64,000 bases of DNA from Vibrio sp. SNU_ST1 (GCF_030563405.1 NZ_CP130748.1:1798001-1862000), one strand, 5' to 3'. Positions 17,906 through 27,125 are shown, counted from the stretch's first letter. Notes: generated by a model not told the origin, from the letters alone. Numbers and translations are program-made.

Positions 17906-18409
17906 ATGTCTAAAGATCCCGGTTTCACCACAGAATACACCCTCGACAAGACGTTTTTCGCAGAGTGTTATGATCAAACTAGCCTTCCGACGCAATTTCC
18001 AAAAGCGTATTTAAAGGCATTTTTGTTTCTTATTTTTGGTTGGGTTCTATTGGAATTTCAACTGTTACCTAGCGGCTACGTAGGCTGGTTCTTTATTGTT
18101 TTGAGTGTGATTGAAGCGTTCAGTGTCTACTGCAAAAGAACCTGGTGGTTATGGCGACAAAGAATCAGCTCAGGCGCGGGCAGTAAAGTGGTCTTTCAAG
18201 GTGACGTTAACGGTGTGAGCTATAAAAACCGTAAAACCACTAATACCATCGCTTGGAGTGATATCACCCAACTACAACAAACCGATTTAGGCTTTATCCT
18301 GCATATTGGTAAACAGCGCCAATATGTCAGTAAATCTTGTCTAACCGATGAAGCCATCGTATTCATGGTCGAACAACACGAAGCTTCTAAAACACCCCAA
18401 GATTCCTAA
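17906..18409 (+). CDS. YcxB-like membrane protein
   Basis: The 167-residue protein has two adjacent membrane helices (about 34-75), then a cytoplasmic beta-rich domain with GVSYKNRKTTNTIAWSDI, the usual pattern of YcxB-like/PH-like domains. The function of the family is unknown. The gene is monocistronic. Confidence 0.7.
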   Translation: MSKDPGFTTEYTLDKTFFAECYDQTSLPTQFPKAYLKAFLFLIFGWVLLEFQLLPSGYVGWFFIVLSVIEAFSVYCKRTWWLWRQRISSGAGSKVVFQGDVNGVSYKNRKTTNTIAWSDITQLQQTDLGFILHIGKQRQYVSKSCLTDEAIVFMVEQHEASKTPQDS

Positions 18410-18411
18410 TC

Positions 18412-18447
18412 TTTCTATGCTTTCTATGCTTTCTATGCTTTCTAAGC
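18412..18447. repeat. Four copies of a 9-bp tandem repeat
   Basis: TTTCTATGC is repeated three times exactly, and a fourth copy has one change, directly after the YcxB-like stop. Confidence 0.85.
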
Positions 18448-18462
18448 AAACTAGCATCAATT

Positions 18463-18491
18463 AATGCCTGCCAACTTGGTGGGCATTTTTA
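18463..18491. terminator. Bidirectional terminator after the YcxB-like gene
   Basis: AATGCC(TGCC) / (GGTG)GGCATT hairpin followed by T-rich sequence, between two converging genes. Confidence 0.7.
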
Positions 18492-18576
18492 CGCCACCCT
18501 AAGTGTTATGAGTGGACTACAACAATGAACACCGTATACCAAATAAGTGATTGTCACCTTTCCTTAATAACTCAGC

Positions 18577-20388
18577 TTACTGAGTAAGTTGTTCAAACTT
18601 CGGCAAGCTCTTCACAAACCTCTGATGCACATCCATGTAGGTTTGCATATAAATTTCATCGATACTGTCACCACTGGGGAAACTGGATGAGAAGTCGAGA
18701 TGTTTACGGTCAATCGACAATTTGGCGGCTTCGACAATATGAGCAATGAACATTCGAGGATCTTCCAAACCGATAGAGATACGCATGGTGGTCGGTTTGA
18801 TGCCTGCTTCATTGAGCGCTTCATCACTAAGTTCTGAGTGCGTAGTCAGTGCCGGACACAGTGCCACCGTATTGGTTTGCCCTAAACTCACTTGCATGCC
18901 GATAGCGGGCTCAAGCATGTCGAAGAACTGTTTAAAGCCATCACGATTGATTGGCGCACGATTGCCGTTGCCTTCCATATCGATAGTAAACAGCGCTGCG
19001 GGTAACCCTAAGTACATGTTGTTCTGGCAGTGCTCATAGTTGTCACTGTCTGGCAGAGCGGGACACGACACATTGATGTCAGGGTGAGCGTCGAAGATCT
19101 TCGCGAGCGTCAGAGTGTTGATGGTTTTTTGCACCACACGCATCTCATAGGTTTTCATGCCATTGAGCACTTCAAACGCTTTGTCTGCATCTAAGAATGC
19201 GCCTTTGATGTAATACACATTCCAAAACAACGTTTCGTTCCATGGGATTGTGGCCTCATCACCGTTGGGCTTAGTGAAAGCCACCTCCTCCCCTTTTGGA
19301 ACAAACATGGTCTCGTTACGCCCAATCACAACCCCAGCTGTTGTGGTGCCTGAACCCGCCAGCTCTTTGGTGTAGGAGTGAATCACATAATCTGGCCTTT
19401 CCATCACATCATCACGTTTCAGTACTGGATGTAATAAAGGCGTGCCCACTGTCGAGTCAACAATCACATCCCAACCACGAGAGTGACCAGCTTTACTGAT
19501 GTTGGCCACATCTAACACGTAGCCATGTGGGTTACACGGTGACTCTAGGTAAACGTAGATTTTCTTACCTGCGGCGAGGCGATCCGCGTATTTATCCGCA
19601 ACCTCATCAAGACGAATCGTAAACTCGTCACCGGAGTAACCATCGACCCACTCTACTGCGACATTCAGATTAGAAGGCTTTCCAAACCAATCTTCCAACA
19701 ACTGGTAAGAACCGCCGTAGATGTTGCGTGAGGCCAAGACAATATCTTCATGCCCAAGTAAATGACTCAACAACCCATCAATGGCTGCCATCCCAGAATT
19801 AAAGTTCCACGCGAGGTACTCGTTGGCTCTAGAGCCGGCCTCAATATCAACCATGTGGTTAGCCAGTGAAATCGATGTTGGGTTAAGCAGTCTAGAGTAA
19901 ATATCGTGCAGCGGCTCTTTACCGTTAAATGCATCTTCAATCCATTCTGTACAGGCAAACAAATAGGTCGCGGTACGTGTAATAACAGGACTTGCAGAGA
20001 AAATTGCAGCAACATTATCAAAGATAGGATACGCGCCTTTAGAGGCAAAATTACCATTATTGGTGGCAATGGATTGGTAAGTGGCACGCATCGGGTTTTG
20101 TAGGTTATCGAGGATCTTCGCGATCTGGAATGACAAAAAGCGTTTGGCGTTAAACCAAGCTATTCGGTCACTCTTGTCGAGCTCTGAAAGTCCATCAACG
20201 GTCAATGCCCAAAGGTCGTGTGTCTTGGTATTGGCTTGGTACAGCGTGGTCGCCAGCTCAATCAGCGTGATGCCGTAATCACTGTTTGGGTCGATACCAA
20301 AATGCTTTGCTTGCTCAATGGCAAGGGCTTCTGCTTGTTCGTGTTTGGTTGTTTTACGCAGCGGGCTAAGTTGAGTTGAAGTATTCAT
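18577..20388 (-). CDS. Cys/Met metabolism PLP enzyme, long form
   Basis: The 603-residue protein is about 200 residues longer than ordinary cystathionine gamma-synthase or methionine gamma-lyase. Its core has the fold's marks: ESPCNP (282-287), VIVDSTVGTP with Asp311, and the PLP lysine at Lys341 in SYTKELAGSGTTTAG. An N-terminal extension of roughly 120 residues and insertions in the C-terminal part are unusual. It could cleave or build a sulfur amino acid, but the substrate is unknown. An Lrp-type regulator is divergent from it, as for many amino-acid catabolic lyases. Confidence 0.75.
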   Translation of the reverse strand: MNTSTQLSPLRKTTKHEQAEALAIEQAKHFGIDPNSDYGITLIELATTLYQANTKTHDLWALTVDGLSELDKSDRIAWFNAKRFLSFQIAKILDNLQNPMRATYQSIATNNGNFASKGAYPIFDNVAAIFSASPVITRTATYLFACTEWIEDAFNGKEPLHDIYSRLLNPTSISLANHMVDIEAGSRANEYLAWNFNSGMAAIDGLLSHLLGHEDIVLASRNIYGGSYQLLEDWFGKPSNLNVAVEWVDGYSGDEFTIRLDEVADKYADRLAAGKKIYVYLESPCNPHGYVLDVANISKAGHSRGWDVIVDSTVGTPLLHPVLKRDDVMERPDYVIHSYTKELAGSGTTTAGVVIGRNETMFVPKGEEVAFTKPNGDEATIPWNETLFWNVYYIKGAFLDADKAFEVLNGMKTYEMRVVQKTINTLTLAKIFDAHPDINVSCPALPDSDNYEHCQNNMYLGLPAALFTIDMEGNGNRAPINRDGFKQFFDMLEPAIGMQVSLGQTNTVALCPALTTHSELSDEALNEAGIKPTTMRISIGLEDPRMFIAHIVEAAKLSIDRKHLDFSSSFPSGDSIDEIYMQTYMDVHQRFVKSLPKFEQLTQ

Positions 20389-20530
20389 AATTCCTAAGTC
20401 ATTCCATGCTTGTTGTTCCTCCTTTAATTTTAGTTTTACGCGGATGTTAAAAATTGCTATTTGCGAAGTAAGACATACACTTTGAGCAATAATATTGCCA
20501 AATTAAAATCAATATTGATGGAATATGCCA

Positions 20531-20986
20531 ATGGACGAGATCGATAAGAAAATACTGGCTGAACTGCAAAGCAACGCTCGACTGACTAATCAAGAGTTGG
20601 CCGACCGAGTAGCGCTGTCGCCCTCTCCTTGCTTGCGCCGAGTTCGGTCATTAGAGAAACAAGGGATCATTCGCGGCTATCACGCCAACGTCGACCAAGA
20701 AGCATGTGGCCTACCCGTTAATGTGTTTGTGTTGGTGAAACTGGAAAAACCGACAGAAGAGAACATGCGAGACTTTGAGCAACACATTGAAGTGATTGAT
20801 GAAGTGTTGGAGTGCTTTTTGATGACAGGCAATCACGACTACTTACTCCATGTGGTAAGCGAGTCACTCAAAAGCTACGAGCAGTTTATCCGCAAACAAT
20901 TAACTCGCCTGCCCAATATTGCCTCTATCGAATCCAGTTTCGCCTTCGGTCAGGTAAAAACAAAGACCAAGCTGCCAGTGAGGTGA
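20531..20986 (+). CDS. Lrp/AsnC-family transcriptional regulator
   Basis: A 151-residue protein with an N-terminal helix-turn-helix (LTNQELADRVALSPSPCLRRV) and a RAM/ligand-binding domain (GNHDYLLHV, ending KTKTKLPV). This is the standard Lrp length and layout. The ATG at 20531 is preferred over one at 20525, because GGAAT lies at a good distance before it. It is divergent from the PLP enzyme gene and likely controls it in response to an amino acid. Confidence 0.88.
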   Translation: MDEIDKKILAELQSNARLTNQELADRVALSPSPCLRRVRSLEKQGIIRGYHANVDQEACGLPVNVFVLVKLEKPTEENMRDFEQHIEVIDEVLECFLMTGNHDYLLHVVSESLKSYEQFIRKQLTRLPNIASIESSFAFGQVKTKTKLPVR

Positions 20987-20989
20987 ATT

Positions 20990-21042
20990 GGTTGCTCTAG
21001 CATTGGGATATGCCCTAGGTCTCATTGTAGTAAACCCGCAGG
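20990..21042 (-). repeat. Fragment of an alpha/beta-hydrolase gene
   Basis: The stretch matches 30483-30531, inside the hydrolase gene at 30434-31306, with 18 identical bases at the start and only a few changes in the rest. It is in the same orientation as the coding strand of that gene and has no start or stop of its own. Confidence 0.7.
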
Positions 21043-21124
21043 CCTACATCCTAAAAACCCCTTTATTTTCAAGGCTATCTTGTTATATTCATGTGAAACA
21101 TCACTAATATAAGAAATGGCTTAA

Positions 21125-22132
21125 ATGATAAAACAAAGTTGTACTTTTTTAACGTCACTGTCGCTGCTGCTATCAGCTAACACTTTTGCATACGATCTTG
21201 AGATAGAAGCTTTTGAAGGCGAAGAACTCGCACTTTTAAAGAACGCAGAAACGTCTAGCGATAACGAATTGCTAATGCAGGCTGCTAACCTTTTAATTGA
21301 AGATTCAATGTATAAAGAGAACTTACAACGCGGATATCAGTACATGAATCAAGTAGCGGAATCTGGCGAGGTAAAAGCGATGATTACCTTGGCAGATAAT
21401 TATTACTACGAGGAGCAATACGAAAAAGCACTGGCTTGGTACCATAAAGCTGAAACCAGCAAAGACCCTTATGTGCTCTACTCATTAGGCGTGATGTATT
21501 TTGATGGTGAAGGTACACCTGTCGACCTAAAGAAAGGCAACGACTATTACCTAGCTTCTGCAAAAGCGGGTTATTCTGACGCTATGTATCAACTCGCATT
21601 TTCATACGATGAAGGTCAAGGCGTCACTCAAGATTTCACCAAATCTGCGTATTGGTTTGAGCAATCGGCTAACTTAGGCGATGCAAGTGCTATGTACAAT
21701 TTGGGTATTTCTTACCTAAATGGGCAAGGCGTTGAAAAGAGTTGCTCTAAAGCGATGCAATTATTTAGCAACGCCATTGAAGAAGATGAACATACACTTT
21801 CTTATGTGAAGATGGGTGATATTTACTCTTCTACTCGATACAAAAAACCGTGTGGTTTCAAAACTACAGACGCAAAAAAAGCATTAGAGTATTACACTCA
21901 CGCCGCAATGCAGGGCAACGATTATGGTCAATATTCCGTTGGTTACGCCTACCGTAATGGTCACGGTACATGGAGCGATTTTGTTAAAGCGCTAGCATGG
22001 TTTGAAGTCGCACAGGAATACGGTAACTCGGATGCAGAGAAAGAGATAATCGACGTTAAACAGTACATGTCGAAAGAAAACATTGCCGCAGCTGCGCAGC
22101 TTAAAGACTCTTTAATCGAAGATATCTGGTAA
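21125..22132 (+). CDS. Secreted Sel1-repeat protein
   Basis: The 335-residue protein starts with a signal peptide (LTSLSLLLSANTFA). The rest consists of TPR-like Sel1 repeats with the pattern A...LG..Y..G.G...D..KA..Y...A..G, for example LGVMYFDGEGTPVDLKKG and LGISYLNGQGVEKSCSKA. Such proteins act as scaffolds in the periplasm; no partner is suggested by the neighbours. It is followed by a strong hairpin terminator. Confidence 0.82.
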   Translation: MIKQSCTFLTSLSLLLSANTFAYDLEIEAFEGEELALLKNAETSSDNELLMQAANLLIEDSMYKENLQRGYQYMNQVAESGEVKAMITLADNYYYEEQYEKALAWYHKAETSKDPYVLYSLGVMYFDGEGTPVDLKKGNDYYLASAKAGYSDAMYQLAFSYDEGQGVTQDFTKSAYWFEQSANLGDASAMYNLGISYLNGQGVEKSCSKAMQLFSNAIEEDEHTLSYVKMGDIYSSTRYKKPCGFKTTDAKKALEYYTHAAMQGNDYGQYSVGYAYRNGHGTWSDFVKALAWFEVAQEYGNSDAEKEIIDVKQYMSKENIAAAAQLKDSLIEDIW

Positions 22133-22176
22133 CAATAATTTATTACAGATTAGATTATTGTTATTACTCGAAAATC

Positions 22177-22215
22177 AAAAGGCCTCGCACACGCGAGGCC
22201 TTAGTTTTATCTACA
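22177..22215. terminator. Terminator, copy 1 of the GGCCTCGC hairpin repeat
   Basis: AAAAGGCCTCGC / GCGAGGCCTT stem with a trailing GTTTTATCT. The same hairpin and tail recur four more times in this window. Confidence 0.85.
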
Positions 22216-22233
22216 GAGCCGCTTATTCGCAAC

Positions 22234-22264
22234 CAATTAATCAATTAATCAATTAATCAATTAA
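22234..22264. repeat. 8-bp tandem repeat (CAATTAAT)
   Basis: Almost four exact copies of CAATTAAT in a row between the terminator and the next gene. Confidence 0.85.
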
Positions 22265-22289
22265 CTGCTCTAAACCCACTGAATTATGT

Positions 22290-22628
22290 TCAGTCCATTC
22301 GGGTAATGAAGGTTTGTTCGTCATCCACGAAGGCCACATAGTCGCCGTGATAAATAAACACTCGACCTCGCCCTTCTACGATACACGCAAGCTGTGGGTT
22401 CAAATCTTCATCAAGATTTTCACTTTGATACGTGCCGGTATCGGTGATCACACCGCGGAGTTTAGGTAAAAATCCATAGCTGCGCTTGGCTTGATCAATC
22501 AGGCTCAATTCACTGGCGGTCGAGAAGTAAGATGGGATTGGGCCTGCATCTTCGATAAACATAGTTTTCAGTTCTTCAAAAGCTGTAATCACCAGCCAGT
22601 CGATGCCGTTAACGTGATGGATAAACAT
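22290..22628 (-). CDS. Hypothetical cytoplasmic protein
   Basis: The 112-residue protein has neither a signal peptide nor a membrane helix. It has a beta-rich C-terminal half (RVFIYHGDYVAFVDDEQTFI). No family was recognised. The gene stands alone with its own start region; upstream is a hairpin-like TATCCTC / GAGGATA pair near 22718-22741. Confidence 0.55.
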   Translation of the reverse strand: MFIHHVNGIDWLVITAFEELKTMFIEDAGPIPSYFSTASELSLIDQAKRSYGFLPKLRGVITDTGTYQSENLDEDLNPQLACIVEGRGRVFIYHGDYVAFVDDEQTFITRMD

Positions 22629-22796
22629 AGTTTATAAATACCTAGATTCTCGATAATTCTGATGCGGGGATTCTATCACTATCAGACGCGATTTGCGGCA
22701 GAACCATATTTTCTTTTATCCTCCTGCCTCTAAGAGGATACATAGCTGATCTTCCTCGCGAGTTGGACGTATGGATCCTTAAAAGGAAGGAAAACT

Positions 22797-22961
22797 ATGG
22801 CCAACGTCTACGTCAGCATGGGCAGCAACATTAACCGCGAACATCACGTCACAGAATCTCTCAAAGCATTGAATGACCACTTTGCACCGCTGCACATTTC
22901 TAAATTCTACGATTGCGAGCCTGTCGGTTTTAAAGGAGACAACGTCCTAAAGTTCTCTTGA
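22797..22961 (+). pseudogene. folK: folK-like (HPPK) N-terminal fragment
   Basis: With AAAGGAAGG before the ATG, this starts like a normal gene. The 54 codons read MANVYVSMGSNINREHH and end near FYDCEPVGFKGDN. This is the opening third of a 6-hydroxymethyl-dihydropterin pyrophosphokinase, whose usual length is about 160 residues. The Mg2+/ATP-binding part is missing, so it cannot be active. The truncation point near 22945-22960 adjoins an unrelated minus-strand reading frame. Confidence 0.7.
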
Positions 22962-23071
22962 TAGCACCCTATCAGCCAAGATACGGCCTGCTCTTCTATG
23001 CTGGTAAGCACGATGACATATTTTGTTGCCATAAGCTCATGGAGTTCAAAATCTTTTAGTTCAGTTTCCAT
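22907..23071 (-). CDS. Short hypothetical reading frame, probably truncated by the folK-like breakpoint
   Basis: An ATG at 23071 with GAGAG before it opens 54 codons. The first ~37 (METELKDFELHELMATKY, then VIVLTSIEEQ) look like a real helical protein. The last ~17 run antisense through the folK-like fragment and are unlikely to be original. It follows the patatin gene by 27 bases on the same strand and may be transcribed with it. No family was recognised. Confidence 0.35.
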   Translation of the reverse strand: METELKDFELHELMATKYVIVLTSIEEQAVSWLIGCYQENFRTLSPLKPTGSQS

Positions 23072-23098
23072 AAATACTCTCATTCAGCAGCAAATACA

Positions 23099-23971
23099 TT
23101 AAAGTCGGTTACCCAGTTTAGCCAGGGCCAAATGGTACCCTCTATCTATCATCTCTTGTGAACGATCAAACTCTAAAGTGCCACAGGCATTACGTGGGAT
23201 CTCAAGCGTAATATCAGCGGGGTAAGCGGCCAATTTTTGGCGAGCAATGGTAGATTGCATCGCATCAAACGCTTGGTTGGCAATGTCGTAGGCAGCAAAA
23301 TTGAAGCTCATTTTACTTTTTACACTGCTACCGAGATTATCGATAAAGTGAACAACCTTCTCATGCAGATTGCTCTCTTTTGTTGGTGGGGAAACCGGTG
23401 TCACTTCCTGCTGAAGCGTTTCAGGTTCGCCGCCTAAGTTCACGGCCAGTGTAAACTCTGTCTTATCACCAAAGGTAGGCGCAATAGGTACAGGATTGAG
23501 TACACCGCCATCAATCAGCACTTCGCCGTTAATGACATGAGGTGTGAAGAACAATGGCAAAGAGATAGAAGCGCGAATGGCATCAAACAGAGAGCCTGAT
23601 TGCAGCCAAACCTCTTTTTCATCAGCGACATTGGCGGCAACTGCGGTATAAGGGATAGGCAGATCTTCAATTGAAATCTCGCCGATCAATCCACGCAGTG
23701 TGTCGATGATCTTGTCCCCTTTGAAGATACCACTCGATTGCCATGAAAAGTCCAACATCATCGCCATATCCGATTGGTCGATACTGGTGACCCACTCTTC
23801 AAATTCATCCAACTTACCCGCAGCGTAGACACCACCGATAAGTGCACCAATTGAACAGCCAGAGATAGATTTTATCTGATAGCCATGCTCAATGAGCCAA
23901 CGGATTATTCCAACGTGAACCAAGCCTCTTGCGCCACCACTACCCAGTACCAACGAGATCGTTTTTGCCAT
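23099..23971 (-). CDS. Patatin-like phospholipase (RssA-like)
   Basis: The 290-residue protein has the full patatin set: oxyanion loop GSGGARG (10-16), nucleophile Ser40 in GCSIG, and Asp154 in DGGVLNP. There is no signal peptide, so it acts inside the cell, hydrolysing acyl esters of membrane lipids. The ATG at 23971 is preferred over one at 23980 because AAAGGA lies 8 bases before it. Confidence 0.9.
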   Translation of the reverse strand: MAKTISLVLGSGGARGLVHVGIIRWLIEHGYQIKSISGCSIGALIGGVYAAGKLDEFEEWVTSIDQSDMAMMLDFSWQSSGIFKGDKIIDTLRGLIGEISIEDLPIPYTAVAANVADEKEVWLQSGSLFDAIRASISLPLFFTPHVINGEVLIDGGVLNPVPIAPTFGDKTEFTLAVNLGGEPETLQQEVTPVSPPTKESNLHEKVVHFIDNLGSSVKSKMSFNFAAYDIANQAFDAMQSTIARQKLAAYPADITLEIPRNACGTLEFDRSQEMIDRGYHLALAKLGNRL

Positions 23972-24172
23972 CGTACTCATCCTTTAATTCATTAGCGTTT
24001 TAGTTCTTTAGTTCTTTCATCAAAATAATACCACTTCGTGTAACCGTAAGCTGTGTAAAGCTTTGAAAACGTTCCCGCCTGCGTGCCTAAATGTGTCGCG
24101 GATTGAGGTCGTGCAGCTTAAGTTGATTGCTGAAACTCATAGACTTTAGACTACCGCGCTAAACTAAAAGTG

Positions 24173-24222
24173 AGTCATTCCAGCAAGCCTAAGCGCGACT
24201 AGGAATCTGGTTTCCGCGAGCG
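24173..24222. repeat. Dispersed intergenic palindromic repeat
   Basis: The motif GTCATTCCAGCAAGC ... GACTAGGAATCTGG forms an imperfect hairpin (ATTCCAG with CTAGGAAT). The same general motif (GTCATTCC...GGAATCTGG) is common between genes in vibrios. Only one copy is in this window, so the assignment rests on recall of the motif. Confidence 0.4.
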
Positions 24223-24233
24223 CTTGATATAAC

Positions 24234-24268
24234 AAAAGGTCGCCCACTGGAAAGCGAGCGACCTCTTG
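24234..24268 (-). terminator. Terminator of the Fur-box gene
   Basis: AGGTCGC / GCGACCT stem with flanking A and T runs, about 50 bases beyond the stop at 24315. Confidence 0.75.
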
Positions 24269-24314
24269 TTATTCATTGTGTTTTTGAGCTCATTCTGCAT
24301 GTGAGAACAAAGAG

Positions 24315-24869
24315 TTACAACACGCGTAAGCACTCTTCTGGCGACATGCTCAAGAGCGTATTGGCGAAGTTGATCTTCTCATCGCGCCATCTCAATGCTG
24401 CTTCTCGGCCGTCTTGTGCGTGTCGGTCGGCCTCAAAATAGCTTTTTCTTGGAAGTCCGTCTGCTGGCGTCATCACCATAGATTGTTCATTCAAGCGAAG
24501 CGTAAACAAGAACTGACCACGTTGTCCGGTTTGCGCTGCCGGGTGGTGCAATGTGGTATCACAGCAATAGCGCCTATCACGCAGTGCGCGGCATGTGTAC
24601 TCAAAAGCATCTTGAGCACCACGTCCAGGGAACGCGGTATAAACACTGATGCCATCACGCTGCAAAGACTGCTCACCCGCAGCGAGCTGCACCGCATGTT
24701 GGATCATCCTAAAGCCCAGAACCACGCCACCAATGCTGTTCAATCCACTGTATTGAATAGCGCCTTCTAAGCTCAAATGAAGTTTGTCTTCCCCTTCATA
24801 GAGAAAGAGATCAGGCGATGCCCAATCGCTCTTTGGAATAAGCAGTTGAGTAATATCCGAGTGTTCCAT
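24315..24869 (-). CDS. Uncharacterised protein, probably iron-regulated
   Basis: The 184-residue soluble protein has no recognised family. A stretch SIGGVVLGFRMIQHAVQL vaguely recalls FmdE-like domains, but this is not dependable. Cysteines cluster in CRALRDRRYCCD. The ATG at 24869 is chosen over an upstream GTG at 24905 because GGAGA stands 6 bases before it. A very good Fur box lies 47-65 bases upstream, so the gene should be repressed when iron is plentiful. It may act in iron uptake or in iron-sparing metabolism. Confidence 0.6.
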   Translation of the reverse strand: MEHSDITQLLIPKSDWASPDLFLYEGEDKLHLSLEGAIQYSGLNSIGGVVLGFRMIQHAVQLAAGEQSLQRDGISVYTAFPGRGAQDAFEYTCRALRDRRYCCDTTLHHPAAQTGQRGQFLFTLRLNEQSMVMTPADGLPRKSYFEADRHAQDGREAALRWRDEKINFANTLLSMSPEECLRVL

Positions 24870-25277
24870 GTTGGTCTCCGCAACAATGAGTGTGTTTGAG
24901 TTCACAAGGTAACGTAATGAGAATTATTATCAATAGTTTTCAACCAAAAACGTTACCCCAGAAAGCACTCGTCGATGGACGTTACCTGATGCTTTAACGC
25001 CGAGCATTTCTTGTTAGATATTCGTTTATTACCCGTAAATTCATCGCCTATAAATAAACTGGCCCATGATATTTACAGTCTCTCACTCTAGCCCTGCACT
25101 CTACGACTAATGTCTAACTGACTGAGACTATTTGTTTTTTTGGGTTTGGTATAAGGTACTAACGACTAAATGTTAATGAGTTTTTAATTATAAGTTGACG
25201 CATTGTTTGCGCTTCTGCGTGAGTCAATAACGTTTGTTGGAATAACACGCCTTAGAGTGTGAACGAAAGGAATCAAA
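24870..25277. other. Divergent intergenic region
   Basis: Holds the Fur box near its left end; the rest, with TTGACG at 25195-25200, should contain the promoter of the DUF3360 transporter. No coding sequence was seen. Confidence 0.5.
24916..24934 (-). promoter_or_regulatory. Fur box
   Basis: AATGAGAATTATTATCAAT matches the 19-bp Vibrio Fur consensus (AATGANAATNATTNTCATT) at all but one defined base. It lies just ahead of the uncharacterised gene at 24869 and more than 340 bases from the DUF3360 gene on the other side. Confidence 0.75.
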
Positions 25278-26786
25278 ATGAGCAGCACTTTAGAGTCGGG
25301 ACATATACGAGCAGATAAGCCTCAAACCAATGAGGACGAACTCACTTATGAACAACAACACAAGCCAAGCTCGGAATTTGATTCCCGAGAACAGTATTTA
25401 GAACACGAATTACAAATCATGGCGCCTAAACGCTGGCGTCCTAATTTGCCGTTTAAAGATTATCGATTCGAGATAGAAGACACCATCCCAGCGATGGCGG
25501 CCACCATTGGTAAGATTGTTATGGTGGGCGCCATTGCAGCCACCTTTGCCGGGGCGCTAGGGTTAAATGAAGGCTTTATTTTAGAAAACGTTCGTTATGA
25601 ACTACTCATCGCCTCTGTTTTCATCATTCTTTTCTCTGGCTTTCTATTGCCGACCGCAAACCTTGCAGGTACACACGGCCCACTCATTCCTTTAATTCCA
25701 ATAGTGGTTGCAGCAGGCGGGCACCCTATGGCCTTCGGATTGCTGATTGGAGCTTTTGGCTTGCTCTTAGCCATCAGTAAAGGTGGCAGCATGTTGGCAA
25801 ACCTCACAAGTAAAGGCGTGTGTGGCGGTTTACTGCTCTACCTTGGCTTTGTTGGCACCGCTTCTCAGGTTAAAAAACTGTTCACTTGGGCTGAGGGAAT
25901 TGGCATGAGCCACATTGCTTTTGTCGTGATCTTCTGCACCATCATTTTATACGCGTTATTGGAGCATTTCCGTAAACGCTGGTTAGCCGTACCTCTTAGC
26001 TGCTTGCTGGGTGGTACGATTGCATTTGCCATGGGTGCCCCGTTCTCTTTCCAAACTGAGCCTGGCTTACCTAACATGAACCCTATGTATTGGTGGGGAG
26101 AAGACACAGGCTGGATGCTAGGCTTACCTACGATTGAGCACTTCATGGTGGTATTGCCGTTTGCGATTCTAGCCGTGGCGATGTGGTCGCCAGATTTCTT
26201 AGGGCATCAAGTATTCCAAAAGATCAGCTATCCAGAACGTACCGAGAAAGTACACATGAACATTGACGACACCATGACCACAGCGTCAATTCGTCAAACG
26301 TTCGGTTCTCTGCTCGGTGGTACTAACTTTACGTCTTCATGGGGTACTTATATCGTACCGGCGGCAATTGCTAAACGCCCTATTCCTGCTGGCGCTTTGC
26401 TCACAGCTCTGTTCTGTATCATCGCCGCAGTTTGGGGATACCCGATGGATTTAGCTATCTGGCAGCCGGTACTTTGTGTCGCGCTGATTGTTGGAGTATT
26501 TGTGCCATTGCTAGAAGCTGGAATGGAAATGACGCGTGAAGGGAAAACCACCCAATCGGCAGCGATTGTTGTATTTTCTTCAGCGCTCGTTAACCCTGCA
26601 TTTGGCTGGGCTCTCACCATGCTGTTAGATAACTTAGGCTTAGTCGGTTGTAAAGAACGTAGTAGTGAGCTTAGTAAAATGAGCCGTTGGGTGTTGCCTG
26701 GAGCTATGTTTATTGTGCTAACTGGTGTGATGGCGTTGGTTGGTCTTCTACCGGGGATACCAGCGATTATTCCAAGTTTTCGCTAG
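25278..26786 (+). CDS. DUF3360-family membrane transporter
   Basis: The 502-residue integral membrane protein has a hydrophilic N-terminus of about 70 residues and then about 12 membrane segments. It contains GTHGPLIPLIP, SKGGSMLANL and GGTNFTSSWGTYIVPAA, features of the DUF3360 family, which is related to the SulP/xanthine-uracil permease superfamily. The substrate is unknown. AAAGGAATC precedes the ATG. Confidence 0.82.
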   Translation: MSSTLESGHIRADKPQTNEDELTYEQQHKPSSEFDSREQYLEHELQIMAPKRWRPNLPFKDYRFEIEDTIPAMAATIGKIVMVGAIAATFAGALGLNEGFILENVRYELLIASVFIILFSGFLLPTANLAGTHGPLIPLIPIVVAAGGHPMAFGLLIGAFGLLLAISKGGSMLANLTSKGVCGGLLLYLGFVGTASQVKKLFTWAEGIGMSHIAFVVIFCTIILYALLEHFRKRWLAVPLSCLLGGTIAFAMGAPFSFQTEPGLPNMNPMYWWGEDTGWMLGLPTIEHFMVVLPFAILAVAMWSPDFLGHQVFQKISYPERTEKVHMNIDDTMTTASIRQTFGSLLGGTNFTSSWGTYIVPAAIAKRPIPAGALLTALFCIIAAVWGYPMDLAIWQPVLCVALIVGVFVPLLEAGMEMTREGKTTQSAAIVVFSSALVNPAFGWALTMLLDNLGLVGCKERSSELSKMSRWVLPGAMFIVLTGVMALVGLLPGIPAIIPSFR

Positions 26787-26818
26787 GCTCGATTAATATT
26801 TAGTTTTGTTCGGAACAC

Positions 26819-26960
26819 AAAAAGGCCTCGTGCACGCGAGGCCTTAGTTTTATCTATCGAACGGTTACAGCTATTCTTTATCAACTGCAACGCCCTACCG
26901 CACTGACTTCAACGCTTTCATCAACGTTGTGTGAGCGGATCTAGCATCAAAGCCTCTCAA
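26819..26960 (-). repeat. Terminator copy 2 plus a diverged hydrolase 3' end
   Basis: Aligns from end to end with 30356-30500: the hairpin, the trailing GTTTTATCTAT, then GCCCTAC...CACTGACT and GCTTTCATCAACGTTGTGT, which are the last codons of the hydrolase gene at 30434. The copy has small deletions and no longer codes. Confidence 0.75.
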
Positions 26961-27125
26961 ATAAACTTTAAATGATCTCTTTAGATTAACGATCGAGGGG
27001 GAGAGCATTCTTTGCCATTGAACATATAGCTATAGTTGTAACGATCGATATTCAGTTACTCCCCCTCTCCCATTAGCTTTTACCTATACCAGCTAGAGAT
27101 TAGAGATGTAAATGACCAATCTGAC

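Larger units (their letters stand above)
23972..24314. other. Intergenic region with a dispersed palindromic element
   Basis: Holds a Vibrio-like intergenic repeat at 24173-24222 and the terminator at 24234-24268. No coding sequence was seen. Confidence 0.5.
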
